The notes under the pieces: model-generated
Told to the model about the DNA's origin: nothing
The model's database searches: none
What the model saw: the letters and a program-made list of their open reading frames with translations, nothing else
Made by a program: the position numbers and the translations under genes
In this document: piece after piece, positions 27,203 through 35,164 of the stretch
Position numbering within the stretch: the first letter of the stretch is position 1
How the letters are laid out: every line of letters starts with the position of its first letter
Assembly (NCBI GenBank): GCA_937959265.1
Contig: CALGMA010000006.1
Span: 1 to 64,000 of the forward strand
Source: an uncultured Anaerolineae bacterium
Lineage (GTDB): Bacteria; Chloroflexota; Anaerolineae; J036; Brachytrichaceae
Reading direction: 5' to 3'
DNA length: 64,000 nucleotides

Positions 27203-27230
27203 ATTCTAGCGGACAGAGCAGGAAAGTCAA
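27203..27230 (-). promoter_or_regulatory. Strong sigma-70-like promoter of the small transcript
   Basis: The minus strand has -35 TTGACT (27225-27230), a 16-bp spacer, and -10 TAGAAT (27203-27208), each matching consensus at five of six bases. Transcription would start near 27196 and end at the terminator at 26978. Confidence 0.75.
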
Positions 27231-27367
27231 TCCTCATCAACCGACCGTGTTCAACACCCTGCGCAACTGGCTAGCCCATATGCGCAAGCAGGCGACAGAA
27301 ATTTTGCGGAAAGCGCGTGCAGAATCTATCGCCAGCTGCGACTATTTGGGCGTAGGGGGAGGGAATT

Positions 27368-27469
27368 CGAGAGGTTGTCATTCTGAGAAGCCCTTCGGAC
27401 CGGGAGATCCGCGAGGGGGGAGGGGAAGGACCTCCAAGTCGCCAGGCTCCTCAGAATGACAACCTCTCG
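27368..27469. repeat. 102-bp inverted-repeat (MITE-like) element
   Basis: Perfect 20-bp terminal inverted repeats (27368-27387 and 27450-27469, beginning CGAGAGGTTGTCATTCTGAG) enclose a GC-rich 62-base core with no ORF. GTCATTCTGAG-type ends are familiar from short interspersed repeats in environmental Chloroflexota and other phyla. It lies 20 bases after the phospholipase-D gene stop. The remaining intergenic DNA 26839-26977 and 27231-27367 shows nothing I recognise. Confidence 0.75.
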
Positions 27470-27489
27470 TCGTTAGCTATCTACCCCCT

Positions 27490-30459
27490 CTAGGGCACTG
27501 ATCCCGGGCTTGGAACCGCCTGAGCGCGGAAATCCACCGCACAGTCATCCGTGTCCAAGCTTGGTGGCCATCGCTGCAGTGTATAGCCCGCTGGGATTGC
27601 TACCGGATAAGGCGTTATGCCATTCAAATTCCCACTCAGCCAGACGACTGCATCTACTATTCTATCATCTTTGTCCAGCAGCACAATCTCATCGCCGGCA
27701 TTGGCAAGATTGATCGTCCCCTGCGCCCAGGCAGTGTATGGCGATAGCTCGGGTACGGCCGGATCGTAGTCACTTATCTCGTAGTCCGGCCTCTTCCCCC
27801 AATCGGCAAAGAAGGCCGCGGCATTCTGAGCAATGACGATCGCCTGGCCGGGTCGCAGCACCGCGCCGTCTGGGAAGGCATACATACCCTCGCCGGTTGA
27901 ACCGCGTACGGCCGCATCACCGATCTTATAGCCGCCGATAGAAACCGGCAGCGGCGTCGGATTGTAGACCTCGATCCACTCCCGGCCCGACTCATCGCTG
28001 CCCGATGGATTGAAGAGTACCTCACTGATGAGCGGGTGGCTAACCGGACGATGCTCCTTCGACACCATCGGCAGATATACCGGACGGGCGAGCTGGAAGT
28101 CGTGCATGAAAACTGAACGCAGATACGCGTAAGCCTCGCTCGACTCGACCAGCACACTCATCTCACGGTTGCGCTTGGCGCTGACCTCGGAGCCATTCCA
28201 CGAACCAATCAGGGCAAAGTGGCGGTTACCCAGGCGAAGCAGGATGAGTTTGTTGTGAATACCCAGGCCGGTCGGGTTGCCCGTGGCGGCTTGCACATCC
28301 CATCCGTTGATCCGCGCCAGCTCGAGGACGTACTGCATAGTCGCGTAGTTGCTCCGCGGCTGTGCCAGGCTGTCATAGTGCCGATCCAGCAGTATGCGCA
28401 CTCGCGCGCCACGGGCAGCCGCATTCAACATGGCAAGCAAACGCGGATTGGGATCATTGCCCGGCACGCTCGACGTCAAACCCCAATAGTGGGGTTCGTC
28501 TAATTGTTCGACCAAAATCTCGTCGCCTGCGCCAGCCTGGTTGATGAGGCCGATGATGCCGGTCATCGAGGCAAGATGGCTCTCCGGCGAACTCAGCAAC
28601 GTCAGGGAGACCGACGAAGTGACATCCAGCGGCGCGAAGCGCACCGTGTAGCTGATGCCGCCCGATGTGTAATCGGGCGTGAACCCGGCCGGCGGCGGAC
28701 CGTAGGGCGCACAGACAGTGCACCACCGCGCGATGTCGGGATGCGCCGGGTTGATGTCCGCCTCGAAGATCGCCCGTGCGCGCGCGATGATCCCGGGCGC
28801 TTCGGTCACCACAATCGCGCCACGCTGGCCCGCCGTGCCATCGCTCTTGTCGTCGTCCGGCAGACCGCGCGGGCCGAAGTTCTCCGACCCGATCAACAGG
28901 CGCGTCTCATCCACAATGGCGAACTTGGCGTGTAGGAAGGCATAGCGGGCGTTGATCTTATCGGCCTGCACCGAGCGCATGAACCAGCAGCCGCTCCGGC
29001 CGGTCGGATCAGCATTGGTGATGCGCTGACAGATCCAGCGTGTTTGATCTTTCAGTCCGCCAACCGGTGCGCCGTCCAACAAGATGCGCACGACAACGCC
29101 TGCGGCAGCTTTGTCGGCCAGCAGCTCGCCCAGCCGTGCATGCTCGAAGGTGAACGAGGCCAGGTCAATCGAGCGCGTCGCTGCGGCCAGCGTCTGCATG
29201 ACGAAATCGTAACTATTGTCCGGTGCGATTGCGAGCCTGAGCGAGCCGCTGTCGCTCACGGGGATGAAAAACTGTTCCACCCGCCAGCCGGGATAGATCG
29301 GCTTGCGCGTGTCGGCGGGGTCGTCGCGATGGTTGAACCAATCCTGTGCCGTGTCAGTGTCAGCGACGGGGAGACCGGTTGCCGGACTAAGCCGGCGCAT
29401 CAAAATTTGCCCGGCAGCAGGGATGGTTTGCGTCACGGTGTAGGGCTGTAGTGATGGGCCGACCCAGCCGCTCAATGCAGCACTATCGCCATAGGCCAGC
29501 GCATCCACCACTTCAGCGTTAGCATCAATCAGTTGCAAGGTCTCGCCGGTGTTGCTGAGGGTGAAGCTCGCCGTTTGGTCCGCAACCGCGCCGCTAGAGA
29601 ACGTAGATGAGTTGCGCTGGATGAGGAAGTAGCCATTGCCGGCGATGACGCCGTTCAAGGTGATGCGATCGCCATCAGCGCTAACGATCTGCCAGCCGGT
29701 GAGCGTGACGCTGTCGGTCGAATTGTTGTACAGCTCGATCCACTCGTGACTCGCGCTCGCACGCGTACCGCCCCAGGCCACCTCGTTGATGACGACGGTC
29801 AGCGTGGTGGGCGACGCCGGCACGGCGACGGAGTTCGCGGCGCGCGGCGTGCCGGCGATCGGGTTGCCGCCCGCGTCGAACGCAATCGGGATGAGCACGT
29901 TCGCGTCAGCCCAGTTGCCCGCCGTGTCGGGTGCGCCGGCGTCAATGCGCTCCATCGAGCGGTAGGTCGGGTTGCCCGAGCCGGCATCCCAACTGCCACC
30001 ACTGGCGTTGGCCGAGTCCAGAAATACCGCGCGGTCACGTTGCAACGTGACCGCGCCGCCGTGGTTGGCAAAGAGCAGATTGGTGTAGCTGATCGTGGGG
30101 GTGAAACCGAATTGCCAGGCGAAGGCGGCAGGATTCCTGGCGATCCAGACGCGCTCGCCGGCCGACAGCACGAACGTCGGGAAGGCCCATGTGTTGTTAT
30201 TCGCATCGCGCAGCGACCAGCTCGCGTCGAAGATCACGCCGCTCGAAGAGACATTCGTCAACTGAACGGCCTCATCGTTGTTGCCATCATAGCCGTAGTA
30301 GGCCAGCGCGCTGATGACGACGGTTGAGCTGGCCGAAGTCACGTCGGCCGAGGCCACTGCAGGCTTCGACACGCTCAGCCCATGCAGCGGCCGATACCCA
30401 AGTGCACTCCCGGTGCACACCGTCACCGCCATCAGCAATGCACAGCGCGCTTTCTTCAC
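27490..30459 (-). CDS. Secreted lamin-tail-domain/phospholipase D-like protein
   Basis: 989 residues from GTG 30459, chosen because AAGGGGG lies just upstream and a signal peptide (KKARCALLMAVTVCTGSALG) follows. The domain order is LTD 1 (~45-200), LTD 2 (~220-355, INEVAWGG...HEWIELYN), two PLD half-sites with HxK motifs (HAKFAIVDETRLLIGSENF near 510; HNKLILLRLGNRHFALIGSW near 735), then VYLPMV near 795 and LTD 3 (ISEVLFNPSGSDESGREWIE) to the end. The HKD motifs are imperfect (no Asp spaced as in HxKx4D, but VDETRLLIGSEN is close). It is likely an extracellular phosphodiesterase or nuclease. The internal YLPMV suggests the last LTD was added behind a former C-terminus. Confidence 0.8.
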   Translation of the reverse strand: MKKARCALLMAVTVCTGSALGYRPLHGLSVSKPAVASADVTSASSTVVISALAYYGYDGNNDEAVQLTNVSSSGVIFDASWSLRDANNNTWAFPTFVLSAGERVWIARNPAAFAWQFGFTPTISYTNLLFANHGGAVTLQRDRAVFLDSANASGGSWDAGSGNPTYRSMERIDAGAPDTAGNWADANVLIPIAFDAGGNPIAGTPRAANSVAVPASPTTLTVVINEVAWGGTRASASHEWIELYNNSTDSVTLTGWQIVSADGDRITLNGVIAGNGYFLIQRNSSTFSSGAVADQTASFTLSNTGETLQLIDANAEVVDALAYGDSAALSGWVGPSLQPYTVTQTIPAAGQILMRRLSPATGLPVADTDTAQDWFNHRDDPADTRKPIYPGWRVEQFFIPVSDSGSLRLAIAPDNSYDFVMQTLAAATRSIDLASFTFEHARLGELLADKAAAGVVVRILLDGAPVGGLKDQTRWICQRITNADPTGRSGCWFMRSVQADKINARYAFLHAKFAIVDETRLLIGSENFGPRGLPDDDKSDGTAGQRGAIVVTEAPGIIARARAIFEADINPAHPDIARWCTVCAPYGPPPAGFTPDYTSGGISYTVRFAPLDVTSSVSLTLLSSPESHLASMTGIIGLINQAGAGDEILVEQLDEPHYWGLTSSVPGNDPNPRLLAMLNAAARGARVRILLDRHYDSLAQPRSNYATMQYVLELARINGWDVQAATGNPTGLGIHNKLILLRLGNRHFALIGSWNGSEVSAKRNREMSVLVESSEAYAYLRSVFMHDFQLARPVYLPMVSKEHRPVSHPLISEVLFNPSGSDESGREWIEVYNPTPLPVSIGGYKIGDAAVRGSTGEGMYAFPDGAVLRPGQAIVIAQNAAAFFADWGKRPDYEISDYDPAVPELSPYTAWAQGTINLANAGDEIVLLDKDDRIVDAVVWLSGNLNGITPYPVAIPAGYTLQRWPPSLDTDDCAVDFRAQAVPSPGSVP

Positions 30460-30579
30460 GACCACCCCCTTGCTGCCAGGCTGGCGCACCACTGACCGAA
30501 TGATGCAGGCGCCCTGACCGCATTTCAGGCGCCACGTTGGCGTAGAGTATGGCAGCGATCCGGCAAATGGCAAACAAAC

Positions 30580-31182
30580 TCACGCCACACTCAACGTGCC
30601 GTTATAGCCGAACATGCGCCCGAAGACTGGGTGGCTGACCACGACCTCAGTGTGGATGGTGCGCTCGTCAACAGCGCGTTCGACGGCGACGCTGCGGATG
30701 TGAAAGAGTCCGGGCAGCGCCACGTAGCGCCCGCTGCGGATCGCGAACTGCGGGCCGACGGTCGTTTGGCGCAGCGATTGCCCATCCGGACTGACCTCTA
30801 AGGCCAGCGTAATCCCGATGCTGGGCGGCTGGTTGAACGTATCGAGCACACGCGCCGGCAGGCTATCGCGCGCAGGGCGGGTGAGCGTGTAGCTGACGAC
30901 GGTGCCGCTCGGATAGCGGAATTCGCGATGCCACTCGTAGCATACTTCGTCACGATCCACCATGCCGCGGTTACGCACATAGACCGGCACCTGGTCAGCC
31001 GGAATGGGCATGAACGGCGCCAACGCGCGCGCCCAGGCGAAGCGATTCCACGCGCGCATCGGCCCCTGGATGACCACTTCCTGACCAGGAGCAAGATCGT
31101 AGTGGCGCTGCAGCACCAGAGCCAGCCGGTCAAACGCTTCACCGAGCGCCAGACGAAAGAGGGACTGCTGTGTCATCGTCAT
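30580..31182 (-). CDS. DUF4166-like protein
   Basis: 200 residues, no signal peptide. The beginning (LFRLALGEAFDRLALVLQRHYDLAPG) and the central RNRGMVDRDEVCYEWHREFRY followed by a beta-rich C-terminus match what I recall of DUF4166, a family of unknown biochemical role often fused to SDR or saccharopine-dehydrogenase-like domains. Its start overlaps the YggS stop by four bases, so the two are probably co-translated. The surface protein stop-to-start gap on the other side (30460-30579) is 120 bases. Confidence 0.55.
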   Translation of the reverse strand: MTMTQQSLFRLALGEAFDRLALVLQRHYDLAPGQEVVIQGPMRAWNRFAWARALAPFMPIPADQVPVYVRNRGMVDRDEVCYEWHREFRYPSGTVVSYTLTRPARDSLPARVLDTFNQPPSIGITLALEVSPDGQSLRQTTVGPQFAIRSGRYVALPGLFHIRSVAVERAVDERTIHTEVVVSHPVFGRMFGYNGTLSVA

Positions 31183-31922
31183 CCTCGCGCACCAAAGATC
31201 GCCCGGCCGATGCGCACCATCGTCGCGCCCTCGGCGATGGCCGCTTCGAAGTCGTCGGTCATCCCCATCGAGAGGTGATCGAGCGACAGCCCGGACATGC
31301 GTTCCGACAGTGCATCGCGCAGCGCGCGCAGGCTGGCGAAGACCGGCCGCGCCTCGTCAGGCCGTTCGACGATCGGCGCCATGGTCATCAGGCCGCACAC
31401 GCGCAGGTTAAGCAGCCCTGCGATCTGGGCAACCTGGTCTGCGAATGCGTCCAGGCGCGCCCGATCGCGCTCCCAGCCGTGGAGCTGGAAGCCGTTCTTT
31501 GTGTCTTCGCCGCTCACGTTGCACTCCAGCAATATCGGCTGGACGACGCCCTGCGCCGCGCAGCGCGCGTTCAGCTTGCCGGCGAGCTTGAGCGAGTCCA
31601 CCGAGTGAATCAGGTGAAAACGCCCCGCCGCATCGCGCGCCTTGCGCGATTGAAGATGGCCGACCAAATGCCATCGCAAATCGGCGCCAAGGCCCCGGAC
31701 GGCCAACCGCGCCTTGACTTCCTCCATCTTGGGCAGCGCCTCCTCGACGCGGTTTTCGCCGAAGTCGCGCTGGCCGGCGACCACGGCCTCGGCGATGGCT
31801 TCCGCAGGGAAGGTCTTCGACACCGCGACGAGCGTGACGCTATCCGGCGCGCGCTCGGCGCGCAAGCAAGCCTCGGCGATGCGCTCGCGCACCCGCGCTA
31901 GCGCGCGTTGCACGTCAGCCAT
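31179..31922 (-). CDS. YggS/PLPBP-family pyridoxal phosphate homeostasis protein
   Basis: 247 residues from ATG 31922. It is a single-domain fold III PLP-binding protein: LVAVSKTFPAEAIAEAV with the PLP Lys, FGENRVEEALPK, WHLVGHLQSRKAR, IHSVDSLKLA, and SMGMTDDFEAAIAEGATMVRIGRAIFG at the phosphate site. Family members buffer free PLP and have no confirmed catalytic activity. GAGG lies 4 bases before the ATG. It is the first gene of a pair with the DUF4166-like protein. Confidence 0.9.
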   Translation of the reverse strand: MADVQRALARVRERIAEACLRAERAPDSVTLVAVSKTFPAEAIAEAVVAGQRDFGENRVEEALPKMEEVKARLAVRGLGADLRWHLVGHLQSRKARDAAGRFHLIHSVDSLKLAGKLNARCAAQGVVQPILLECNVSGEDTKNGFQLHGWERDRARLDAFADQVAQIAGLLNLRVCGLMTMAPIVERPDEARPVFASLRALRDALSERMSGLSLDHLSMGMTDDFEAAIAEGATMVRIGRAIFGARG

Positions 31923-31952
31923 GGTCCTCAATCACAGCGATCACGGCATGCG

Positions 31953-32735
31953 TCAGGAGATGCCGGGGATCGGCTGGCGATAGACCGTCGTGGGTGTGGA
32001 CTGCCCGACCGCCATCATCATGATGAAGTTGATGTTGACGTGCGGCGGGCGCGTGGCGCAGAACACGATCGCGTCGGCTACGTCATCCGGTGTCATCGGC
32101 TTCACCCCCTCATAGACCTTCTTAGCCCGTTCCACATCGCCGTGGAAGCGCACAATGCTGAACTCGGTCTCCACCAGGCCGGGGTCCACGGATGAAACGC
32201 GGATGGGCGTGCCGAGCAAGTCCTGCTTCAGACTCTCGGTGAGCGACTTGATGGCTGCTTTGGACAGACAATACACCGCGCCGTTCTGGTAGGCGTAATG
32301 GCCGGCCACCGATCCTAAGTTAATAATGTGGCCGCGCTGTCGCTCGATCATGCCCGGCAAAATAGAGCGCGTCACGTAGAGCACGCCCTTGACGTCGGTG
32401 TTGATCATCTCCTCCCAGTCGTCAATCGAGCCTTCCTGAAACTTGTTCAGGCCGCGGCTGAGGCCAGCATTGTTGATCAATATGTCAATCTCGCGGAATC
32501 CATCGGGGAGCGATGTCACGGCGGCCGCGACGGCATGCCGGTCGGTCACATCGAGCTTGAGGATGTGCGTCGGGACGGGAAGCGACTCGGCCAGCTTCTG
32601 CAACCGTTCGTAGCGCCGCGCGCACAACACCAGCTTCGCACCTTGTGCAGCGAAGGCGCGCGCACATGCCTCGCCAATGCCGCTGCTTGCGCCGGTGATG
32701 AAGACGATTCGATCTTGAAGTGAAATGCTGCTCAT
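31953..32735 (-). CDS. Short-chain dehydrogenase (YdfG-like)
   Basis: 260 residues of a classical SDR: TGASSGIGEACARAF nucleotide loop, CARR after strand 2 (suggesting NADP), NNAG, the catalytic Ser in NLGSVAGHYAY and YCLSKAA (YxxxK), then DPGLVETEFS. The overall style (LDVTDRHAV, RGLNKFQEGSIDDWEEMINTD) is that of YdfG-type 3-hydroxy-acid/serine dehydrogenases. A -10-like TACACT (32745-32750) lies 9 bases before ATG 32735, and a tandem heptamer repeat begins two bases further upstream. Confidence 0.85.
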   Translation of the reverse strand: MSSISLQDRIVFITGASSGIGEACARAFAAQGAKLVLCARRYERLQKLAESLPVPTHILKLDVTDRHAVAAAVTSLPDGFREIDILINNAGLSRGLNKFQEGSIDDWEEMINTDVKGVLYVTRSILPGMIERQRGHIINLGSVAGHYAYQNGAVYCLSKAAIKSLTESLKQDLLGTPIRVSSVDPGLVETEFSIVRFHGDVERAKKVYEGVKPMTPDDVADAIVFCATRPPHVNINFIMMMAVGQSTPTTVYRQPIPGIS

Positions 32736-32752
32736 AGCAGCGCAAGTGTAAA

Positions 32753-32787
32753 TTGAGAATCGAGAATTGAGAATTGAGAATTGAGAA
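32753..32787. repeat. Tandem heptamer repeat (TTGAGAA)
   Basis: Five consecutive 7-bp units: TTGAGAA, TCGAGAA, then TTGAGAA three times. Related 7-bp-period runs occur at 17697-17720, 35185-35222 and inside pyrK at 59140-59166. It sits immediately upstream of the SDR gene's putative promoter. Confidence 0.8.
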
Positions 32788-32843
32788 TGCAGAGATCAGC
32801 AGAGGACCAAGAGAAGTGGGATCAAAGAGTTAGGGATGAGTAG

Positions 32844-34049
32844 CTAGTTCACTGTGATTTCGACCTGGCCGGTCATGCCGGGCAAGAGGAGTTCGTTGGT
32901 CGGATTAAGTTCGACGATAACGGTGAATAACGCATCTGCGCCGAGCATGCCGGAAGACTGGGGCAGGATGGCGCGCACCCGGCCGGTCAGCGGCGTCTGA
33001 ACCGCCCTTAGGCGCACGCGCGCCGTCGCGCCCACTTTTACATCGGCGATGTCGCGCTCGGTCAGGTTGGTCGTGCGCAAGCGCATATGGTCCAGCTGCA
33101 GCAGCGTGATCGCCGGCGCGCCAGGTGTGGCGACGGCGCCGGGCGCAATGCTCACACTTTGCACCGTACAATCACACGGCGATACCAGCCGGGCCCTGCT
33201 CAAGTTTTGTTCGGCACGTGCAACGGCGACGCGGCTCTGCTCCAACTGCAATGCCAACACGCGCTGCTGCGCTTCGGTGACGCCGGCTTCTAGCCTGGCC
33301 AGGCTCGCTCGCGCCGCAACTAAGTCGGCGTTAGCCTGCGCCAAGCGCGCCGGAGAAGGGGGCTGCTGCGCATCCAAATAGCGCAAGTAGGCTACACGCT
33401 CGTTCTGCTCCGCACTCGCGACGTTGTGTTGAGCGTAATTGCAATCGGGGTCGCGGGGGGTAATCTTCTCCGACTCCGGCCGCGCTGCCGACCAGCCGCA
33501 TTCCACGTCGCGGGCAATCTGCGCAGCATAGAGCTGATTGCGCGCCTGGTTCCAACTGCGCAGCGCCTGTTCGATCTCGGTTGTCGATGGGCCGCGCTTC
33601 AACTCTTCGTAACGCGCTAGGGCAGCATTCAGCGCAGCGCGGGCGCTGTCCAGTTCAGACTGACTGGCCGGCGCTTGCGACTGACGTGCCTGCGCTTCGG
33701 CCAGGGCAAGTTGTTCCCGGGCCTGTTGCAGCGCGTTCCTGAACTGGCTATCGTCTATTTCGGCGAGCACCATGCCGGCCCTCACACGCCGGCCTGGGGT
33801 GACGTTCACCGCGACAACACGCGCACTCACGTCGAAGCTGAGCTGGATCGGCAGAGTGGCCAGGGCCAGTGCGCCCTCGGCGACGATGGTCGTGCGCGGC
33901 GCGACGGCGCGCGTAGGCAGCGGCGCCATCGTAGCTGAGGGCGTTACTGCGCCAGGGAGGCCCGGACCTGGACCAGGCGGCGTGCTGCAGGCGACAAGTG
34001 AAAGGGCCAGTCCAGCAACGAACGCCCGAAGCATGGATCGAGAACCCAT
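32844..34049 (-). CDS. Lipoprotein efflux adaptor (HlyD/RND membrane-fusion family)
   Basis: 401 residues from ATG 34049. A lipobox (LALSLVAC) with Cys near residue 21 predicts a lipoprotein. Residues ~50-100 and ~290-330 are the split biotinyl-lipoyl-like domain (VSARVVAVNVTPGRRVRAGMVLAEIDD and VSPCDCTVQSVSIAPGAVATPGAP). Between them lies a long coiled-coil hairpin rich in Ala, Gln and Arg. A beta-barrel domain and GMTGQVEITVN end follow. Such adaptors work with MacB-type ABC or RND pumps, but no pump gene is adjacent. TATAAA (34058-34063) lies 8 bases before the ATG, so it is probably leaderless. Confidence 0.82.
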   Translation of the reverse strand: MGSRSMLRAFVAGLALSLVACSTPPGPGPGLPGAVTPSATMAPLPTRAVAPRTTIVAEGALALATLPIQLSFDVSARVVAVNVTPGRRVRAGMVLAEIDDSQFRNALQQAREQLALAEAQARQSQAPASQSELDSARAALNAALARYEELKRGPSTTEIEQALRSWNQARNQLYAAQIARDVECGWSAARPESEKITPRDPDCNYAQHNVASAEQNERVAYLRYLDAQQPPSPARLAQANADLVAARASLARLEAGVTEAQQRVLALQLEQSRVAVARAEQNLSRARLVSPCDCTVQSVSIAPGAVATPGAPAITLLQLDHMRLRTTNLTERDIADVKVGATARVRLRAVQTPLTGRVRAILPQSSGMLGADALFTVIVELNPTNELLLPGMTGQVEITVN

Positions 34050-34052
34050 CAC

Positions 34053-34376
34053 CCGAATTTATACGACCGAGCCAGATCGAAGTCGCAGCATTCCTCTCGG
34101 CGAACCCAATTGGGCACCATTCGCGTCTGCAATCGCGAACTCACGCACGCCGCAGGGCTTCGTTTCGAGCGGCGCATTCGGATGAACGATGCCCCGCGCC
34201 GAGGCATGTTCGAACGACACCTTGCACCTTCTTTACCATAATGGGGCACGCGCTGTTTATGACGCTGCGCCGGTCAGTGCGGCGCCCAACGTGGATTTCG
34301 ACCGCAATACCGGCGGCGGACAACTCAGGAACGGTACCGACGATCGAGACGGGATGTCGGAAGGCGAGCCGGCCCA
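34053..34376. other. Intergenic region without a recognised gene
   Basis: 324 bases between lexA and the efflux adaptor, apart from the adaptor promoter at its left edge. A weak minus-strand frame (34141-34380, starting at the ATGATG overlapping the lexA stop) would encode about 79 residues, but it has no family resemblance and a poor composition. No terminator hairpin with a T-run was found behind lexA. Confidence 0.5.
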
Positions 34377-35033
34377 TCATGTCTTGCGGATCACGCACAT
34401 GACTTTGCCTTGGATCATGGCATGGTGCGCATCCACGTAGAACGGCTTCATGGTCGGGTTTTCCGGCTTGAGCTTCAGGCGTTTGCCGTCCTTCTCGCGG
34501 TAGACGCGCTTGAGTGTGGATTCGTTGCGGTCGGTGAGGAAGATCGCCGCCAAATCGCCGTTCTTGATCTCATCGGTTCGGCGCATAATCACGATGTCGC
34601 CGTCGTTGATCAGCGCGTCAATCATGGAGTCACCCTGCACTTCGAGCGCATAGAGGCCATCGGCGTTACCCACCAGGCTGCGAGCGATCTGGACGGTGTT
34701 CTCGACGTCGGCCAGGGCGTCGGGATCGGGCGTTGGCGCCGGCTCGCTGGCGACAATGCGCCCAACGATCGGCACAGAGACGATGTCGCGCGGGCTGACG
34801 CGATGCGCATGGGTCAGCACCACACCGCGCGAACGTCGCTCGTAGCGGTTGAGGAGATTCGCCCGCTCCAGCGCCTTTAAGTGATAGCTCACCATCGAGG
34901 TGGAGCTAATGCCCGCACCCTTTTGAATCTCGCGGATAGTAGGCGGCACATCGTGCTCGTCCATGTAATGGCTGATGAAAGATAGAATGCGCTGTTGTGG
35001 CTCGGTCAAATGTTCAGTTGCCGAGTTAGACAT
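34377..35033 (-). CDS. lexA: SOS repressor LexA with Ala-Ser at the cleavage site
   Basis: 218 residues. The N-terminal winged helix (LTEPQQRILSFISHYMDEHD, PPTIREIQKGAGISSTSMVS) binds SOS boxes. The S24 peptidase domain has catalytic Ser136 (VQGDSMIDALINDGD) and Lys175 (STLKRVYRE). The self-cleavage loop reads VPIVGRIVASEP, so the scissile pair is Ala95-Ser96 instead of the usual Ala-Gly. GGGAGG lies 5 bases before ATG 35033. Its promoter contains two LexA boxes, indicating autoregulation. A divergent arginine-deiminase-like gene begins 131 bases away and might be co-regulated. Confidence 0.95.
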   Translation of the reverse strand: MSNSATEHLTEPQQRILSFISHYMDEHDVPPTIREIQKGAGISSTSMVSYHLKALERANLLNRYERRSRGVVLTHAHRVSPRDIVSVPIVGRIVASEPAPTPDPDALADVENTVQIARSLVGNADGLYALEVQGDSMIDALINDGDIVIMRRTDEIKNGDLAAIFLTDRNESTLKRVYREKDGKRLKLKPENPTMKPFYVDAHHAMIQGKVMCVIRKT

Positions 35034-35062
35034 CTCTTCCTCCCGTTCGCAGCTACCCGCGC

Positions 35063-35074
35063 GAACTTTTGTTC
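35063..35074. promoter_or_regulatory. LexA (SOS) box 1
   Basis: GAACTTTTGTTC, a perfect GAAC-N4-GTTC palindrome within CGAACTTTTGTTCT, matching the Gram-positive-type SOS box. It lies downstream of the lexA -10 element, where a bound repressor would block promoter clearance. Confidence 0.88.
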
Positions 35075-35088
35075 TACCAACTGACAGG

Positions 35089-35117
35089 ATGATAAGCGAA
35101 CAGGCGTTCTATGTCAA
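35089..35117 (-). promoter_or_regulatory. lexA promoter with embedded SOS box 2
   Basis: The minus strand has a perfect -35 TTGACA (35112-35117), a 17-bp spacer and -10 TATCAT (35089-35094). A second LexA box, GAACAGGCGTTC (35098-35109), lies inside the spacer, 35 bp from box 1. Because the -35 covers the ATG at 35111, that ATG is unlikely to be the start of the divergent gene. Confidence 0.9.
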
Positions 35118-35164
35118 GGCGGGCGGAAACGGCAATCCGCGGCGTGTTCTACGATAGCGGACTG

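Noticed and set aside
26978-27240. Riboswitch or T-box leader of the ABC operon
   Set aside because: No T-box or known aptamer motif was seen; a ribosome site and ORF explain the segment better.
34141-34398. 85-codon minus-strand ORF behind lexA
   Set aside because: No recognisable family, unremarkable composition and no ribosome site; kept only as part of the intergenic note.
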